A DNA stretch of 55,530 bases from JBPOFY01 sp049889815 (GCA_049889815.1 JBMHCR010000005.1:1-55530); one strand, 5' to 3'; positions 1-8,966 are shown, numbered from the stretch's first letter. Program-made: numbers and translations. Notes: generated by a model from the letters alone, not told the origin.

Positions 1-183
1 ACCGAACCACTTCCCGAGGGCAATAACTTGCCTATCATTCTATCCATTAAGCGGGACAAAGCATCCAAAACGGTTCGTGAGAAGTTCAACCTCAATCTCA
101 GAGATTGCCCAACTTGCGACTACAAGGAGTATGCCTGTGTCTGCGACCACGGCGGAGATGGGCACGAAGGACACGATCACTAG
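1..183 (+). CDS. 3' end of a protein with a Cys/His-rich tail (partial)
   Basis: The reading frame is open from the first base and ends at TAG 181-183, so the visible part is the last 60 residues of a gene that begins outside the window. The C-terminus has a tight cysteine cluster (CPTCDYKEYACVCDH) followed by a Gly/Asp/His-rich tail ending GHEGHDH. Spaced Cys and a terminal His run suggest binding of zinc or another transition metal, but this is inference. I do not recognise the family. The gap to the next gene is large and poor in coding sequence. Confidence 0.6.
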   Translation, partial: TEPLPEGNNLPIILSIKRDKASKTVREKFNLNLRDCPTCDYKEYACVCDHGGDGHEGHDH

Positions 184-711
184 TCGTTAATGGAGAAGCT
201 TGCCAGAGTCTTAACGCGTCGCACCCGAAGCCGTCAAGCTATCTGAGAAACCCCAAAGACCATGCGACTCAAGGCAACTCAATTTAATCCGATTGCCTCA
301 ATTACGCCTCAATTTTTAAGATCTAAAAACACTCCCATGCTGCAATTGAACGACTTACGAAAGCGTGGCCGCGTCCCGCCACCTCCACCAATTTAAGTAG
401 TCGCTTTGCAATTTTTTATACAGTCAAACACTTGAAAAAACCGACGTAGTGTAACCCATAAAGCGAAAGCTTGGACATTTGAGGCTCTTCTTCACGAGAA
501 GGCTTTTTGCTTTACTCTAGGGGTCAACTTCCATCAATGGTTTGGGCATGTTTCAGAAGGGCTGGAGGCACGCAAAGCATCAAAAATATCAAACCAAATT
601 GGCATTTTCGCTGGACACCATAATATTCCGGAGAGAAAGCAGACCATCAGAACCTTTTGCGACCGCACTGTTCACCACGATTGGCTTTATGAAATTTCGC
701 AAAAAATGCCC
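184..711. other. Gene-poor intergenic stretch
   Basis: About 530 bp without a convincing gene. Short frames are open on both strands but show no recognisable motif. It contains a tRNA/tmRNA-like 3' end at 373-390 (listed separately) and T-rich sequence near 500-520, where CTTCT/AGAAG could form only a weak hairpin. The composition and lack of genes between a truncated neighbour and an ECF-sigma unit would fit a decayed insertion or an island edge. No transposase remnant is visible. Confidence 0.5.
373..390 (+). other. tmRNA/tRNA-like 3' end (possible attachment-site remnant)
   Basis: The sequence GTCCCGCCACCTCCACCA matches the form of the last 18 nt of a bacterial tmRNA or tRNA: the 3' strand of the T stem, an acceptor strand and an encoded CCA. 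The 5' side does not continue as a T arm: the expected GGGTTCGA is replaced by GTGGCCGC. No matching acceptor 5' strand or tmRNA body is seen upstream. Integrases that use tmRNA or tRNA 3' ends leave such partial copies. It may equally be chance. Confidence 0.35.
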
Positions 712-885
712 TCAAGCATCTGAGTACAATCCGTTCTCCACCTCATCGACGATAAATTCGATTCCGATACGGTCCTTTCCTGAGTAATCATTAGCTAAAA
801 CGTCATGACCACCCAGTGCCGCAGCACAGGAGAGGTAGTAGTAAAGTGATTTCCCTCCTATGATTTTACCGGCTTTAAGGTACAT
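712..885 (-). CDS. Possible small protein, 57 aa, unknown function
   Basis: This 57-residue frame starts at ATG 883-885 and ends at TGA 712-714, beginning 18 bp after the stop of the glycoside-hydrolase-like gene on the same strand. AGGGAT lies about 7 nt before the ATG and could serve as a ribosome-binding site. The product (MYLKAGKIIGGKSLYYYLSC at its start) has balanced composition, a short hydrophobic middle and an acidic C-terminus ending NGLYSDA. I recognise no domain. It may be the last gene of the sigma/anti-sigma/hydrolase unit, a decayed fragment, or a chance frame. Confidence 0.3.
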   Translation of the reverse strand: MYLKAGKIIGGKSLYYYLSCAAALGGHDVLANDYSGKDRIGIEFIVDEVENGLYSDA

Positions 886-903
886 GGCTTATCCCTTGAT
901 AGT

Positions 904-3231
904 TTATGGCTTTAGTTTGAGATTGTATAGGTTGATTGAGACGTTCTTTAAGGCTTTTACTTCGGGTTCGTGCGGATTACCAAAAGGATCCATGATTCCT
1001 GGCTTGTCTTGGCCGGATGACATCCACGAGTCAATGACGCCGCAGATGTGCCAACCAACAAAGCTCGGATGTGCGAATCCTACTTCGGCATATTCGTAGA
1101 ACCATTGTGCTCTTTGTTCGTGATCTGCAGCGGTGGGTCTTTGGAGAGCGTTCATATTCGGATCTCCGGAAAAGCCGAAACCGCCGTCACCATTCATAAT
1201 TGGAAGGTCGGACCACTCAGCAATATCGTTCTGAATATTATTCTGGTAACCATCGTATTGATCATTGTGCCCGAAAAATTGATACATAACGATGTCTACA
1301 TAATCCTTTGCAACCTCTACCATGAGTTGCAGTTCATCGCTGTATCGCATGTTGGCTTGCAGCTTATCCCCAATAAAGAGGTGGTTTGGATTGACCGCGC
1401 GGAAAGCCGCCTCGGCCACTTCATAATATTTGTCGAAGCACACTCGGTTAAACGCGTTTTGATCTTCGATTTCAGCTGTATTGTTTTTATCGGAGATTGG
1501 CCGCCAACCCACGGCACTCTTAAGAGCGGTCCAGTTTCCGAAGGACGAGCCGTAAACTATGTTGAAATCATCAATGTTGGCATATCGAGATTGCATGATG
1601 TTCACATAGGCCTGCTTGCCTGGTGCGGAAGCCGGCAGGTTACGCAGCACCATCGCCCATGTCGGGCGATTATTATCCAGAGACCGCTTTTCGGTAACAA
1701 ATGGAATGTCTGTCATGGTAAAACCAATGATCATGGGATCGTTGACGTGGGGCAGAACCTGCAGCGCCGCAGTATCGCTACAATGTGTCACAAATTCCTC
1801 TGCAAATACATCCACGTAGTCCACTGTTTGCGCATTCATGTGCGACGAAATCTTCACTGGCATATACTGTCGGTAGTAAGGCAACTGAGGCCCCCGATCT
1901 AAGAGGATATTTTCTTCGTTGTGGTAGCCATAGCAGTTCGCCCCGACCATGGCGGATACTTCTCCCGCATGTTCATAAAAAGCATCTCTCCATTGTGTTG
2001 TGTAGGCGGTCGCATCAAACTCGGTTTCCCAGTGAACCCGGTTATCGCTGAATCCACGATTGATCCAATAGTTGGAGTGGAAATGATTCAGCCCGAAAGA
2101 GAGATAAGCGTTGTTCTGCGGCGTGACCAGCCACCACTTTCCGTCCTGCAGTGTGGTGCGAAAGAAGCCGTTGTTCGGAACCTCCACCTCACTAAAAGCC
2201 ATAGCCTTCAGGCCGCCGAAGTCGTCCAGAGCATCCCGTCCTGCCCAGGTGAATTCGGAGGCAATCTTGAGCCGAATAAAACCCTTTGAGTTCGTAGTGT
2301 TCAGTCGGCTCGTTACCGATGTGAAATCTTCAGCCATTTGGTTAACATCTACCACGGTGAGGCCCTTGGTGGTCCAGGTTCCTGACGCTAAGTCATCGGT
2401 GGTTTCAACGGTATAGACCAACCCGCGAGCTTCGGCGTCTATGCGTGCGATGTGAGTATAGTCAATATACTCACAATTTTCTCCGCACGAATGTACAGGG
2501 TGGTGGCCTGTTGTAAACGAGTCCGTCGGATTGGCTCCGATCGCGTAATTGTAAACGTTACTGCCAAAACTTTTATTAGCGGCAGAAGGATACGTTTCGA
2601 TCCATTCATTGTAGCGCAACGCCGCCGGGGACGGGGGAGGGGGCGTGAGGACGGGATTTCCGGTAACCGTAATAGCGTCCACGTAAAAACTTCGGGTGGA
2701 AGTCGAGTTTGTGGAAAATCCGATTCTCACCCAGGAGGTCGAATTGGAAATAACGTCTTTTTGCGCTTCCGAAAGTGCGAATGTCAGTGTGTGGGAGGAG
2801 CCATCAATAATGACGGGGACACCTGCCAATGACTCATTGCCGCCGTCACCATACACCACGGTACCGAGGGAAAGCCAACCAGCCGGCACATCGACCGACT
2901 CTGCAAGAACGTCGATGGAGATGGCTCCATCCAGTGCTGTAAGAGCGGCTTTGGCCGCCGTGTCTGCAAAGATGTTCTTTTGAAGAGCACTAAAAGCAAA
3001 CCCAGTACCTGTGTTATCGACTTGGATTGAAGCTAAGCCCTCTGTAACGCCCACCGATGAGGCAGATATTGATACCCCTGCAGCTACACCCGCGGCTGGC
3101 CCCCACCCATTAGTGCCGCCCTCAAAGCCCTCGATAGTTAGTGCGAAGCACGACACAGGCAAGATGAGCAAGACGACTAAGAACGCGGTGGACCGAACTT
3201 TTTTTAGAAAACTTTTCTCTCTCTGCCGCAT
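904..3231 (-). CDS. Secreted GH-A-like glycoside hydrolase (agarase-like)
   Basis: About 775 residues from ATG 3231; an in-frame TTG at 3267 would add 12. The ATG is preferred because it places the basic MRQREKSFLKK directly before a hydrophobic signal peptide. After the signal come a beta-rich module of about 160 residues opening with GFEGGTNGWG, a proline linker (TPPPPSPA), a segment with the YTVETTDDLASGTWTTKG pattern common in secreted Verrucomicrobiota proteins, and a C-terminal catalytic-type domain. That domain has DGKWWLVTPQNNAYLSFG, RAVNPNHLFIGDKL and FVGWHICGVIDSW, the layout of clan GH-A agarase-like enzymes. The usual Asn-Glu after strand 4 is not obvious (TMTDIP is there instead). 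It probably acts on a polysaccharide outside the inner membrane. The gene lies downstream of an ECF sigma/anti-sigma pair. Fold assignment moderate, substrate unknown. Confidence 0.65.
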   Translation of the reverse strand: MRQREKSFLKKVRSTAFLVVLLILPVSCFALTIEGFEGGTNGWGPAAGVAAGVSISASSVGVTEGLASIQVDNTGTGFAFSALQKNIFADTAAKAALTALDGAISIDVLAESVDVPAGWLSLGTVVYGDGGNESLAGVPVIIDGSSHTLTFALSEAQKDVISNSTSWVRIGFSTNSTSTRSFYVDAITVTGNPVLTPPPPSPAALRYNEWIETYPSAANKSFGSNVYNYAIGANPTDSFTTGHHPVHSCGENCEYIDYTHIARIDAEARGLVYTVETTDDLASGTWTTKGLTVVDVNQMAEDFTSVTSRLNTTNSKGFIRLKIASEFTWAGRDALDDFGGLKAMAFSEVEVPNNGFFRTTLQDGKWWLVTPQNNAYLSFGLNHFHSNYWINRGFSDNRVHWETEFDATAYTTQWRDAFYEHAGEVSAMVGANCYGYHNEENILLDRGPQLPYYRQYMPVKISSHMNAQTVDYVDVFAEEFVTHCSDTAALQVLPHVNDPMIIGFTMTDIPFVTEKRSLDNNRPTWAMVLRNLPASAPGKQAYVNIMQSRYANIDDFNIVYGSSFGNWTALKSAVGWRPISDKNNTAEIEDQNAFNRVCFDKYYEVAEAAFRAVNPNHLFIGDKLQANMRYSDELQLMVEVAKDYVDIVMYQFFGHNDQYDGYQNNIQNDIAEWSDLPIMNGDGGFGFSGDPNMNALQRPTAADHEQRAQWFYEYAEVGFAHPSFVGWHICGVIDSWMSSGQDKPGIMDPFGNPHEPEVKALKNVSINLYNLKLKP

Positions 3232-3356
3232 CGAAATGTACTTTTCACCCAAAAAACATCCGCGCAAGCATTTTCACCCAGCACCAGAGCAGGCCAAGAG
3301 TGCGACCTTTGACGACTTGCGCAACGACGCACAATCCGTAACTCTTCGGCCTTCAA

Positions 3357-3635
3357 TCAGTCACCCTTGCTTTTGGTAGCGAGCAACTCCTTAAGTGCTT
3401 CCTTTTTATCCGAATCCATCTTTGGACGCTCCCTTTCAGAATGTTCTTCGTGGTCCTTGTAGCAGCGACACATGTCTTGGGAATCCATGACCTGTTTGTT
3501 GAACCTGCCGCAAAAAACACACAGTTTGACGTGTAGTTTTAAGAAGAAGCGCTTTAACGGCGGCAACTTGTCGTAATCCTCCTTAGCGAGGGCATTCGAA
3601 ACTTGCTTGCATGTAAACATTTGAAAATCATTCAC
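3357..3635 (-). CDS. Small zinc-type anti-sigma-like protein
   Basis: A 92-residue protein whose GTG start at 3635 overlaps the stop of the sigma-factor gene by 4 nt (GTGA), a typical coupled arrangement; ATG 3620 is an alternative. It has a Cys near the N-terminus (FTCKQVS) and a later HVKLCVFC, which is the spaced Cys...His-x3-Cys-x2-Cys pattern of zinc-binding anti-sigma domains (zf-HC2 type). The rest is charged and lysine-rich, and there is no membrane segment. By family knowledge it would bind and inhibit the partner ECF sigma factor in the cytoplasm. The assignment rests on the motif plus gene position. Confidence 0.65.
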   Translation of the reverse strand: MNDFQMFTCKQVSNALAKEDYDKLPPLKRFFLKLHVKLCVFCGRFNKQVMDSQDMCRCYKDHEEHSERERPKMDSDKKEALKELLATKSKGD

Positions 3636-4225
3636 TTAACATCTTTTCCTGTCCACTTTGCTTCGAGCGCGACTTTTAGTTGCTCACGCGCCCGGTGTAG
3701 CAGGACCCAAAGATAATTCGGGGTAACATCCAATACCTTACAAACTTCGTCAGTTGTTTGATCTTCTAAAACCCTCAGGATAAATGCCTCCCTCGCAGGG
3801 TTTTTCACCATGTTTATGCAGTCTTCAAATACTAACCAAAACTCGCTGTTATCGTAATACTTGCGCGGGTTGAATTGCCACGGATCTGGGTTCGTCGTAG
3901 CGATTCCACTATACTTGAACCAAAAGCTTTCCATCAAAGCCTCATCTTCTTCGTCGATATTGACTTTCTTTTCCTTAACGGACTTGCGTATTTGATCGAC
4001 GATTTTATTGCGCATGATCCCGCGGAGCCAAAATTTGATGTCGCGGCTACCATCAAATCGATCAAGTGCTTTAATGCCTGCCAAAAAGGTGTCCTGGACG
4101 CAATCGGCAGCGGTCTCGGGATTCCGTAAACGCGACATTGCGAAACCATAAAGATAGTCTCCGTAGCGATCCACCCAAGTCTCGGGCGGAGCGATTTCTA
4201 CTTTTGGCTTTTTCGTTGGGCTCAT
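3632..4225 (-). CDS. ECF-family RNA polymerase sigma factor
   Basis: A 197-residue sigma-70 family protein of extracytoplasmic-function type. Region 2 is seen in CVQDTFLAGIKALDRFDG followed by the helix around FWLRGIMRNKIVDQIRK. Region 4 is REAFILRVLEDQTTDEVCKV followed by the helix-turn-helix segment PNYLWVLLHRAREQL. Regions 2 and 4 are joined by a longer linker rich in acidic and aromatic residues. It directs RNA polymerase to a specific promoter set. The gene overlaps the small anti-sigma gene, and a secreted hydrolase follows on the same strand, so a dedicated signal-responsive unit is likely. The 220 bp upstream, towards tRNA-Leu, probably hold its promoter; no clear motif is visible. 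Confidence 0.9.
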   Translation of the reverse strand: MSPTKKPKVEIAPPETWVDRYGDYLYGFAMSRLRNPETAADCVQDTFLAGIKALDRFDGSRDIKFWLRGIMRNKIVDQIRKSVKEKKVNIDEEDEALMESFWFKYSGIATTNPDPWQFNPRKYYDNSEFWLVFEDCINMVKNPAREAFILRVLEDQTTDEVCKVLDVTPNYLWVLLHRAREQLKVALEAKWTGKDVK

Positions 4226-4447
4226 TCAAGGACGGAAGCAAATCAAACTTTCCCATGCTTTAGTGATTGCAGTGCCTTTGCAAGTGGCAATGTGTACTTC
4301 TCTGTTTCAATCCCGCAATCCGAACAAAACGATAGGACTGACCAAGTATAGCGCAGGATCGGACCACCCGTAGTGTTTAAGTCCCTTAGCTGTGGAGCCA
4401 TTAAAGCAAAAAAATACGAAAGAGAAAAGCCGTCTTCAGTCTTTCAC

Positions 4448-4810
<363 letters not shown>

Positions 4811-4817
4811 CTATTTT

Positions 4818-7031
4818 CTACCCTGTGATCGCAGTGACCACATCTTCAATACTTTTTGCTTTCTTGATCTGCTTGCGTTGGCGCTCTGAGCGACAAATCC
4901 CTGCGATATCTGCGAGGCATGCTAGGTGGCCGTCTGGATCGCCTTTCGGGCTGAGAAGGAAAAACGCGAAATCAATTGCCTCAATTTCACCAGGAATGCG
5001 CAAGTGGTCAGTAAGTTTAACTGCGTAGCAGATACGGTGATTGAGCTTTTCAGAGTATAGTTGCGGGATCGCGATTCCGTGACCAAGGAAGGTCGGGTAG
5101 AGACGCCCCTGTTGGTTGAGGCCTTCGATAATTTCCTCTGAGTTCAGTTCGTCTGTGTGCTCAGTAGCGATCGCAGCAAGTTTGACATACAAATCACCGA
5201 GGCTCTCGCAGGTTTCGGTTACGTGTTCGCCACTTTGCAGTGCCCGCAGGAGGAATCCTTCAGAGCGGCGCAGGCAAATGACTTCGTCGTCGGGTTTAAC
5301 GATCTCCTTTAGTCTAGCATCGTGCGGCACCGCGCGCAGTTGTTTGCCGCGTCGAATGTAGAGTGGGTGCCAATCTCCCGATGGAAGGCTCATCCCTTCT
5401 TCCCAATTGACGACCTCAAAACTACTCTCGCTTTGCATTAGTTCACTACCGATCACGGCTGGTCGAGATAGATCGCCGAAAACATACTGCCCAACCAACT
5501 GATCTTCGCTTGAGGGCGCGTCTAGCGGTATCCAACCAAAAACTTTTTCGTTGTCCAAGATTTCGGCCCAACGCTGCATTAGCAACTCGTTCAACTCAAT
5601 ATTATCGGTAAGCGCTAATACACAGCCCGCGCCAAACAGCGTTTGTTCGTTTTCGTAAAGCTTCTCGGCTTCCATTCCATCGCAGTGCAGCGCGAGTAGG
5701 CCATCTTTCTGTGCCAAAGTTACATTGCGTCCGTTGGTGTCCAATAAGATGACGCTCTGCTCATCTTTGCGAATGAGCTGTTTGGCAAGCTCACGACCAA
5801 AATGGTGCGCGCCGATGATGACCCAGTCATTTGGGGCAGGGCGCTGTAGGCCAAGAATTTTTGCGACGAGACCTGCTGAGAGACCTTGGATCAGCACTGT
5901 GGCGCAGATTACCGAATAGACAAACGATTCCAGGAGCGCGGGATCGCCAACGGGATCCTGTTTGCCGCTCAAGCTTAGCGCGAACAACGATGCCATAGAT
6001 GCCGCGACCACACCACGAGGTGCAACCCAGCTTAACAGCGCTTTTTCTTTTACGTTTAGCGTCGTTCCCCAAGAAGACACAATCACGCTGACTGGGCGGA
6101 TGAGAAGAATCACCGAGAAGAGAACCCAGCCACCGCCAGCTTCGAAGAACTTGATAAACTGCTCGAGCTCTAATCGCGCAACCAGCAACAGAAAGAGCAG
6201 GCCAATCAGCAGGTCGACAATCTCTGCCTTGAAGGCTTTAATTTCGCGCAATTGGCGGGGCTTTTTGATGCCCACGATCATTCCGGCAATCGTGACGGAG
6301 AGCAGTCCAGCTTCTGGCTTGAGTAACTCGGTCGCCCCGAAGATCAACATCGCGGATGCCAAGGCAAAGGCGTTGACGATATTATCCGGCACCCAATTGC
6401 GCTTCATCACCCAGTAGATCAGGTAGCCGCCCGTCACACCGATCGCGGCGCCGCCAACGACGCGGACGAGGAAATTCGGAATGGCAACCGCACCACCGCC
6501 TTCGACTACCCATTCAAAACAGAGAATCGCTGTGAAGACTCCGATGGAATCGATCAAGACGCCCTCCCAGTGTAGAATACTACCAAGTTTCGGTTGCACA
6601 CGAATTCTTCGCAGTAAGGGCACGATCACCGTTGGCCCCGTAACAATCACCAAGCTCCCCATGAGCAATGCAAAGGAGGGTGAGGTGTCGAAGACCACAT
6701 ACACGGTCAGGCCCGCACCAAGCCAAGTAATCAAGACACCTACGGTCAGTAGACGCTTGATGACTGTGGATGTCTGCTTAAACTCTTTAAGGTCCAGCGT
6801 GAGCCCACCCTCAAATAGGATCAGACCCACTGCTAGTGAAACAACCATCGGTAAGAACTCACCGAGCTCATCGGGATTGAGCAGTCCAAATCCCTCCGAA
6901 CCAAAAGCGAAACCACCGATTAACAGCAGCACGATAGTCGGCAGGTGTAAGCGTCGTGATAAGACAGTAAGCAAGCAACCGACTCCGACTGCCAAACAGA
7001 GCGCCCAGAGGGCGCCTTGCGACGTTGCCAT
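4818..7031 (-). CDS. Na+/H+ antiporter-TrkA-EIIA-like fusion
   Basis: A cation:proton antiporter of the CPA1/NhaP type with about 12 hydrophobic segments in the first 400 residues, including PTIVLLLIGGFAFGSEGFGL and VTGPTVIVPLLRRIRVQPKL. A Rossmann-like TrkA-N segment follows (NDWVIIGAHHFGRELAKQLI). The last 130 residues resemble a PTS EIIA type-2 domain, with GHGIAIPQ carrying the histidine normally phosphorylated. It should sit in the inner membrane exporting Na+ or K+ for H+, with the C-terminal domains as sensors. ATG 7031 is chosen (737 aa); an in-frame GTG at 7085 would add 18 residues without membrane character. It lies downstream of cysE on the same strand. Confidence 0.88.
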   Translation of the reverse strand: MATSQGALWALCLAVGVGCLLTVLSRRLHLPTIVLLLIGGFAFGSEGFGLLNPDELGEFLPMVVSLAVGLILFEGGLTLDLKEFKQTSTVIKRLLTVGVLITWLGAGLTVYVVFDTSPSFALLMGSLVIVTGPTVIVPLLRRIRVQPKLGSILHWEGVLIDSIGVFTAILCFEWVVEGGGAVAIPNFLVRVVGGAAIGVTGGYLIYWVMKRNWVPDNIVNAFALASAMLIFGATELLKPEAGLLSVTIAGMIVGIKKPRQLREIKAFKAEIVDLLIGLLFLLLVARLELEQFIKFFEAGGGWVLFSVILLIRPVSVIVSSWGTTLNVKEKALLSWVAPRGVVAASMASLFALSLSGKQDPVGDPALLESFVYSVICATVLIQGLSAGLVAKILGLQRPAPNDWVIIGAHHFGRELAKQLIRKDEQSVILLDTNGRNVTLAQKDGLLALHCDGMEAEKLYENEQTLFGAGCVLALTDNIELNELLMQRWAEILDNEKVFGWIPLDAPSSEDQLVGQYVFGDLSRPAVIGSELMQSESSFEVVNWEEGMSLPSGDWHPLYIRRGKQLRAVPHDARLKEIVKPDDEVICLRRSEGFLLRALQSGEHVTETCESLGDLYVKLAAIATEHTDELNSEEIIEGLNQQGRLYPTFLGHGIAIPQLYSEKLNHRICYAVKLTDHLRIPGEIEAIDFAFFLLSPKGDPDGHLACLADIAGICRSERQRKQIKKAKSIEDVVTAITG

Positions 7032-7104
7032 TGCTAGGCTGGATGAAAGGTTAGTGGTCAAAACAGTGGGGCCTACGGTAAACACTTACCCGAAGCGGCG
7101 TGGA

Positions 7105-7893
7105 TCAGCCGTCAAAGTTATGGCACATGCCCAAGGCTGGCGATACCTCAGATGCCTTACCAATAATCTGCGCAGGCACTCCCGCCACGCTGGTATGCGG
7201 CGGCACATCTTTTAGCACCACGCTGCCCGCTCCGACTTTGGCGCCTTCGCCAATCTCGACATTGCCAAGGATCTTGGCACCCGCACCCAGCAGTACACCC
7301 GAACGGACTTTCGGATGACGATCGCCGCGATCTTTGCCGGTCCCGCCCAGCGTCACTGCGTGGAGGATGGAGACATCGCTCTCGATGACGGCAGTTTCAC
7401 CTGCAACAAAGCCTGTCGCATGGTCAAGCAAGATGCCACAGCCGATCTGCGCAGCCGGATGGATGTCCACCGAGAACGTTTCGGAGATCAAGCTCTGCAA
7501 ATAGAGTGCGAAGTCCCGGCGCCCTGCAATCCAGAGGTAGCGCGAAACACGGTAACAGACGATCGCCTGAAAGCCCTTAAAATAGAGCAGGGGTGTGAGC
7601 ACATTCGGGCAGGCTGGATCACGGTCGTTTACCGCCACCATATCGCAGGCAATGTGTTGCAAGATTTCGGAAGACTCCTCGAAAGCTTCCATAAACGTAG
7701 CATGCAGCACGTCGACGGAAGTCGCATGATTGACGAGCTTTCGAGTGATTCGATAGGTCAAGCACTCCGCGAAGGAGCAGCGAAGTAGGACGGTTTCATC
7801 CAATAAAGTCTGCAAGGCTGGCTCTCGTACCACAGTTTCCTCGGCACTGAGGCGGAGTTCCTTCCAATGGGCATTTAAATCTACTGGTCGCAT
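7105..7893 (-). CDS. cysE: Serine O-acetyltransferase
   Basis: A 262-residue protein that acetylates serine with acetyl-CoA to give O-acetylserine, the carbon acceptor for cysteine synthesis. The N-terminal helical CysE domain is followed by a left-handed beta-helix of hexapeptide repeats. Signature stretches are VDIHPAAQIGCGILLDHATG (catalytic His/Asp region), AVTLGGTGKDRGDRHPKV and GAGAKILGNVEIGEGAKVGA. Length matches the family. The antiporter gene follows on the same strand. Elsewhere in the window cysI and cysJ supply sulfide for the same pathway. The 167 bp up to fabD form a divergent promoter region. Confidence 0.95.
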   Translation of the reverse strand: MRPVDLNAHWKELRLSAEETVVREPALQTLLDETVLLRCSFAECLTYRITRKLVNHATSVDVLHATFMEAFEESSEILQHIACDMVAVNDRDPACPNVLTPLLYFKGFQAIVCYRVSRYLWIAGRRDFALYLQSLISETFSVDIHPAAQIGCGILLDHATGFVAGETAVIESDVSILHAVTLGGTGKDRGDRHPKVRSGVLLGAGAKILGNVEIGEGAKVGAGSVVLKDVPPHTSVAGVPAQIIGKASEVSPALGMCHNFDG

Positions 7894-8060
7894 AGTCTAT
7901 TTTCCATTAACTAGCCCTATGCAGCATAAAAGCCAATCAAAAGAATCGAAAGTCGCGTAACAGTAGCAATTCTGCGTAGAAGAGCGTATCGGGTAGCTTT
8001 CTAGTTGATTCTCTAAGCGTCGAACTCTGTAATTTAGGGGTTTAATTATTACTCTACATT

Positions 8061-8966
8061 ATGGCAACAGGATTACTTTTCTCAGGGCAGGGTGCTCAAA
8101 GCGTGGGTATGGGCAAATCGCTCTACCAAAACTCGGAAGTCGCGAAAGCATTTTATAATGAGGCCAACGAGGTCTTGGGCTGGGATCTTAAGGCGCTCTG
8201 CTTTGAAGGCCCCGAAGACGCATTGACTGAAACCAAAGTCTGCCAACCCGCGCTTTACGTTCAGGGTTATGCGCTTTTCAGTATTTTAAAAGCGCGTGGT
8301 AAGCTCGGTAATTACAAAGCTGCCTGTGGTCTAAGCCTCGGTGAACTGACTGCACTGGCTGCGGCTGGTGTGTATGACTTTGCTACCGGTCTGCGTCTCG
8401 TCGCTGAGCGTGGTCGCCTGATGCAGGAAGCTTGCGACGCGACCAAGGGTGGCATGGCTGCTGTGATCGGTGGCACCCCCGAAGATGTGCACGCATTCTG
8501 TGATGAGTTCGGTATCGAAGTGGCCAATTTGAATTGCCCGGGTCAGATTGTAATTTCTGGCGACAATGAGAAGGTACTCGGAGCAGTCGCGGCATCGAAA
8601 GGGCGTTTCAAGCTTTGCAAGCCACTGAATGTTGCAGGCGCCTATCACAGTAAGCTGATGGTTTCAGCACGCGATGCATTTGCCGAGTTTATAAAGGATT
8701 TCGAGTTCAAGGCACCTGAAATCGTGGTCTACACCAACGTGACTGGCAAACAGGTCAGCGATCCGCAGGACATTAAAGACGCATTGGTCAGCCAGATCGT
8801 TTCATCGGTTCGCTTTGAAGACTGCTTGTGCAACATGGCAGCAGACAATGGTATTGAGCAATTCTATGAATGTGGCCCTGGCAAAGTGCTGACAGGCTTC
8901 GCGAAGCGCACGGATAAGGCCTTGAACGTTCTACCAATGGCGGAGTTTGAGGAAATTCCAGAGTAG
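8061..8966 (+). CDS. fabD: Malonyl-CoA:ACP transacylase
   Basis: A 301-residue enzyme that moves the malonyl group from CoA to acyl carrier protein for fatty acid synthesis. The GQGAQSVGMG motif is at residues 9-18, the nucleophile serine in GLSLGE at about 92, and the catalytic histidine in AYHSKLM at about 196. Length is typical. It is preceded by a non-coding divergent region shared with cysE. A terminator-like inverted repeat lies about 50 bp after the stop, so it is probably a single-gene unit and not part of a fab cluster. Confidence 0.96.
   Translation: MATGLLFSGQGAQSVGMGKSLYQNSEVAKAFYNEANEVLGWDLKALCFEGPEDALTETKVCQPALYVQGYALFSILKARGKLGNYKAACGLSLGELTALAAAGVYDFATGLRLVAERGRLMQEACDATKGGMAAVIGGTPEDVHAFCDEFGIEVANLNCPGQIVISGDNEKVLGAVAASKGRFKLCKPLNVAGAYHSKLMVSARDAFAEFIKDFEFKAPEIVVYTNVTGKQVSDPQDIKDALVSQIVSSVRFEDCLCNMAADNGIEQFYECGPGKVLTGFAKRTDKALNVLPMAEFEEIPE

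Noticed and set aside
495..525. Rho-independent terminator near the window start
   Set aside because: Only CTTCT/AGAAG pairs; the GGCT sequences on both sides are not complementary.
1048..1902. Open frame of 284 codons on the plus strand
   Set aside because: It is antisense to the hydrolase gene, which has a signal peptide and recognisable domains; the antisense product has none.
6481..7215. Open frame of 244 codons on the plus strand
   Set aside because: Antisense to the antiporter and cysE; the product is Ser/Thr/Pro/Arg-rich, typical of a shadow frame.
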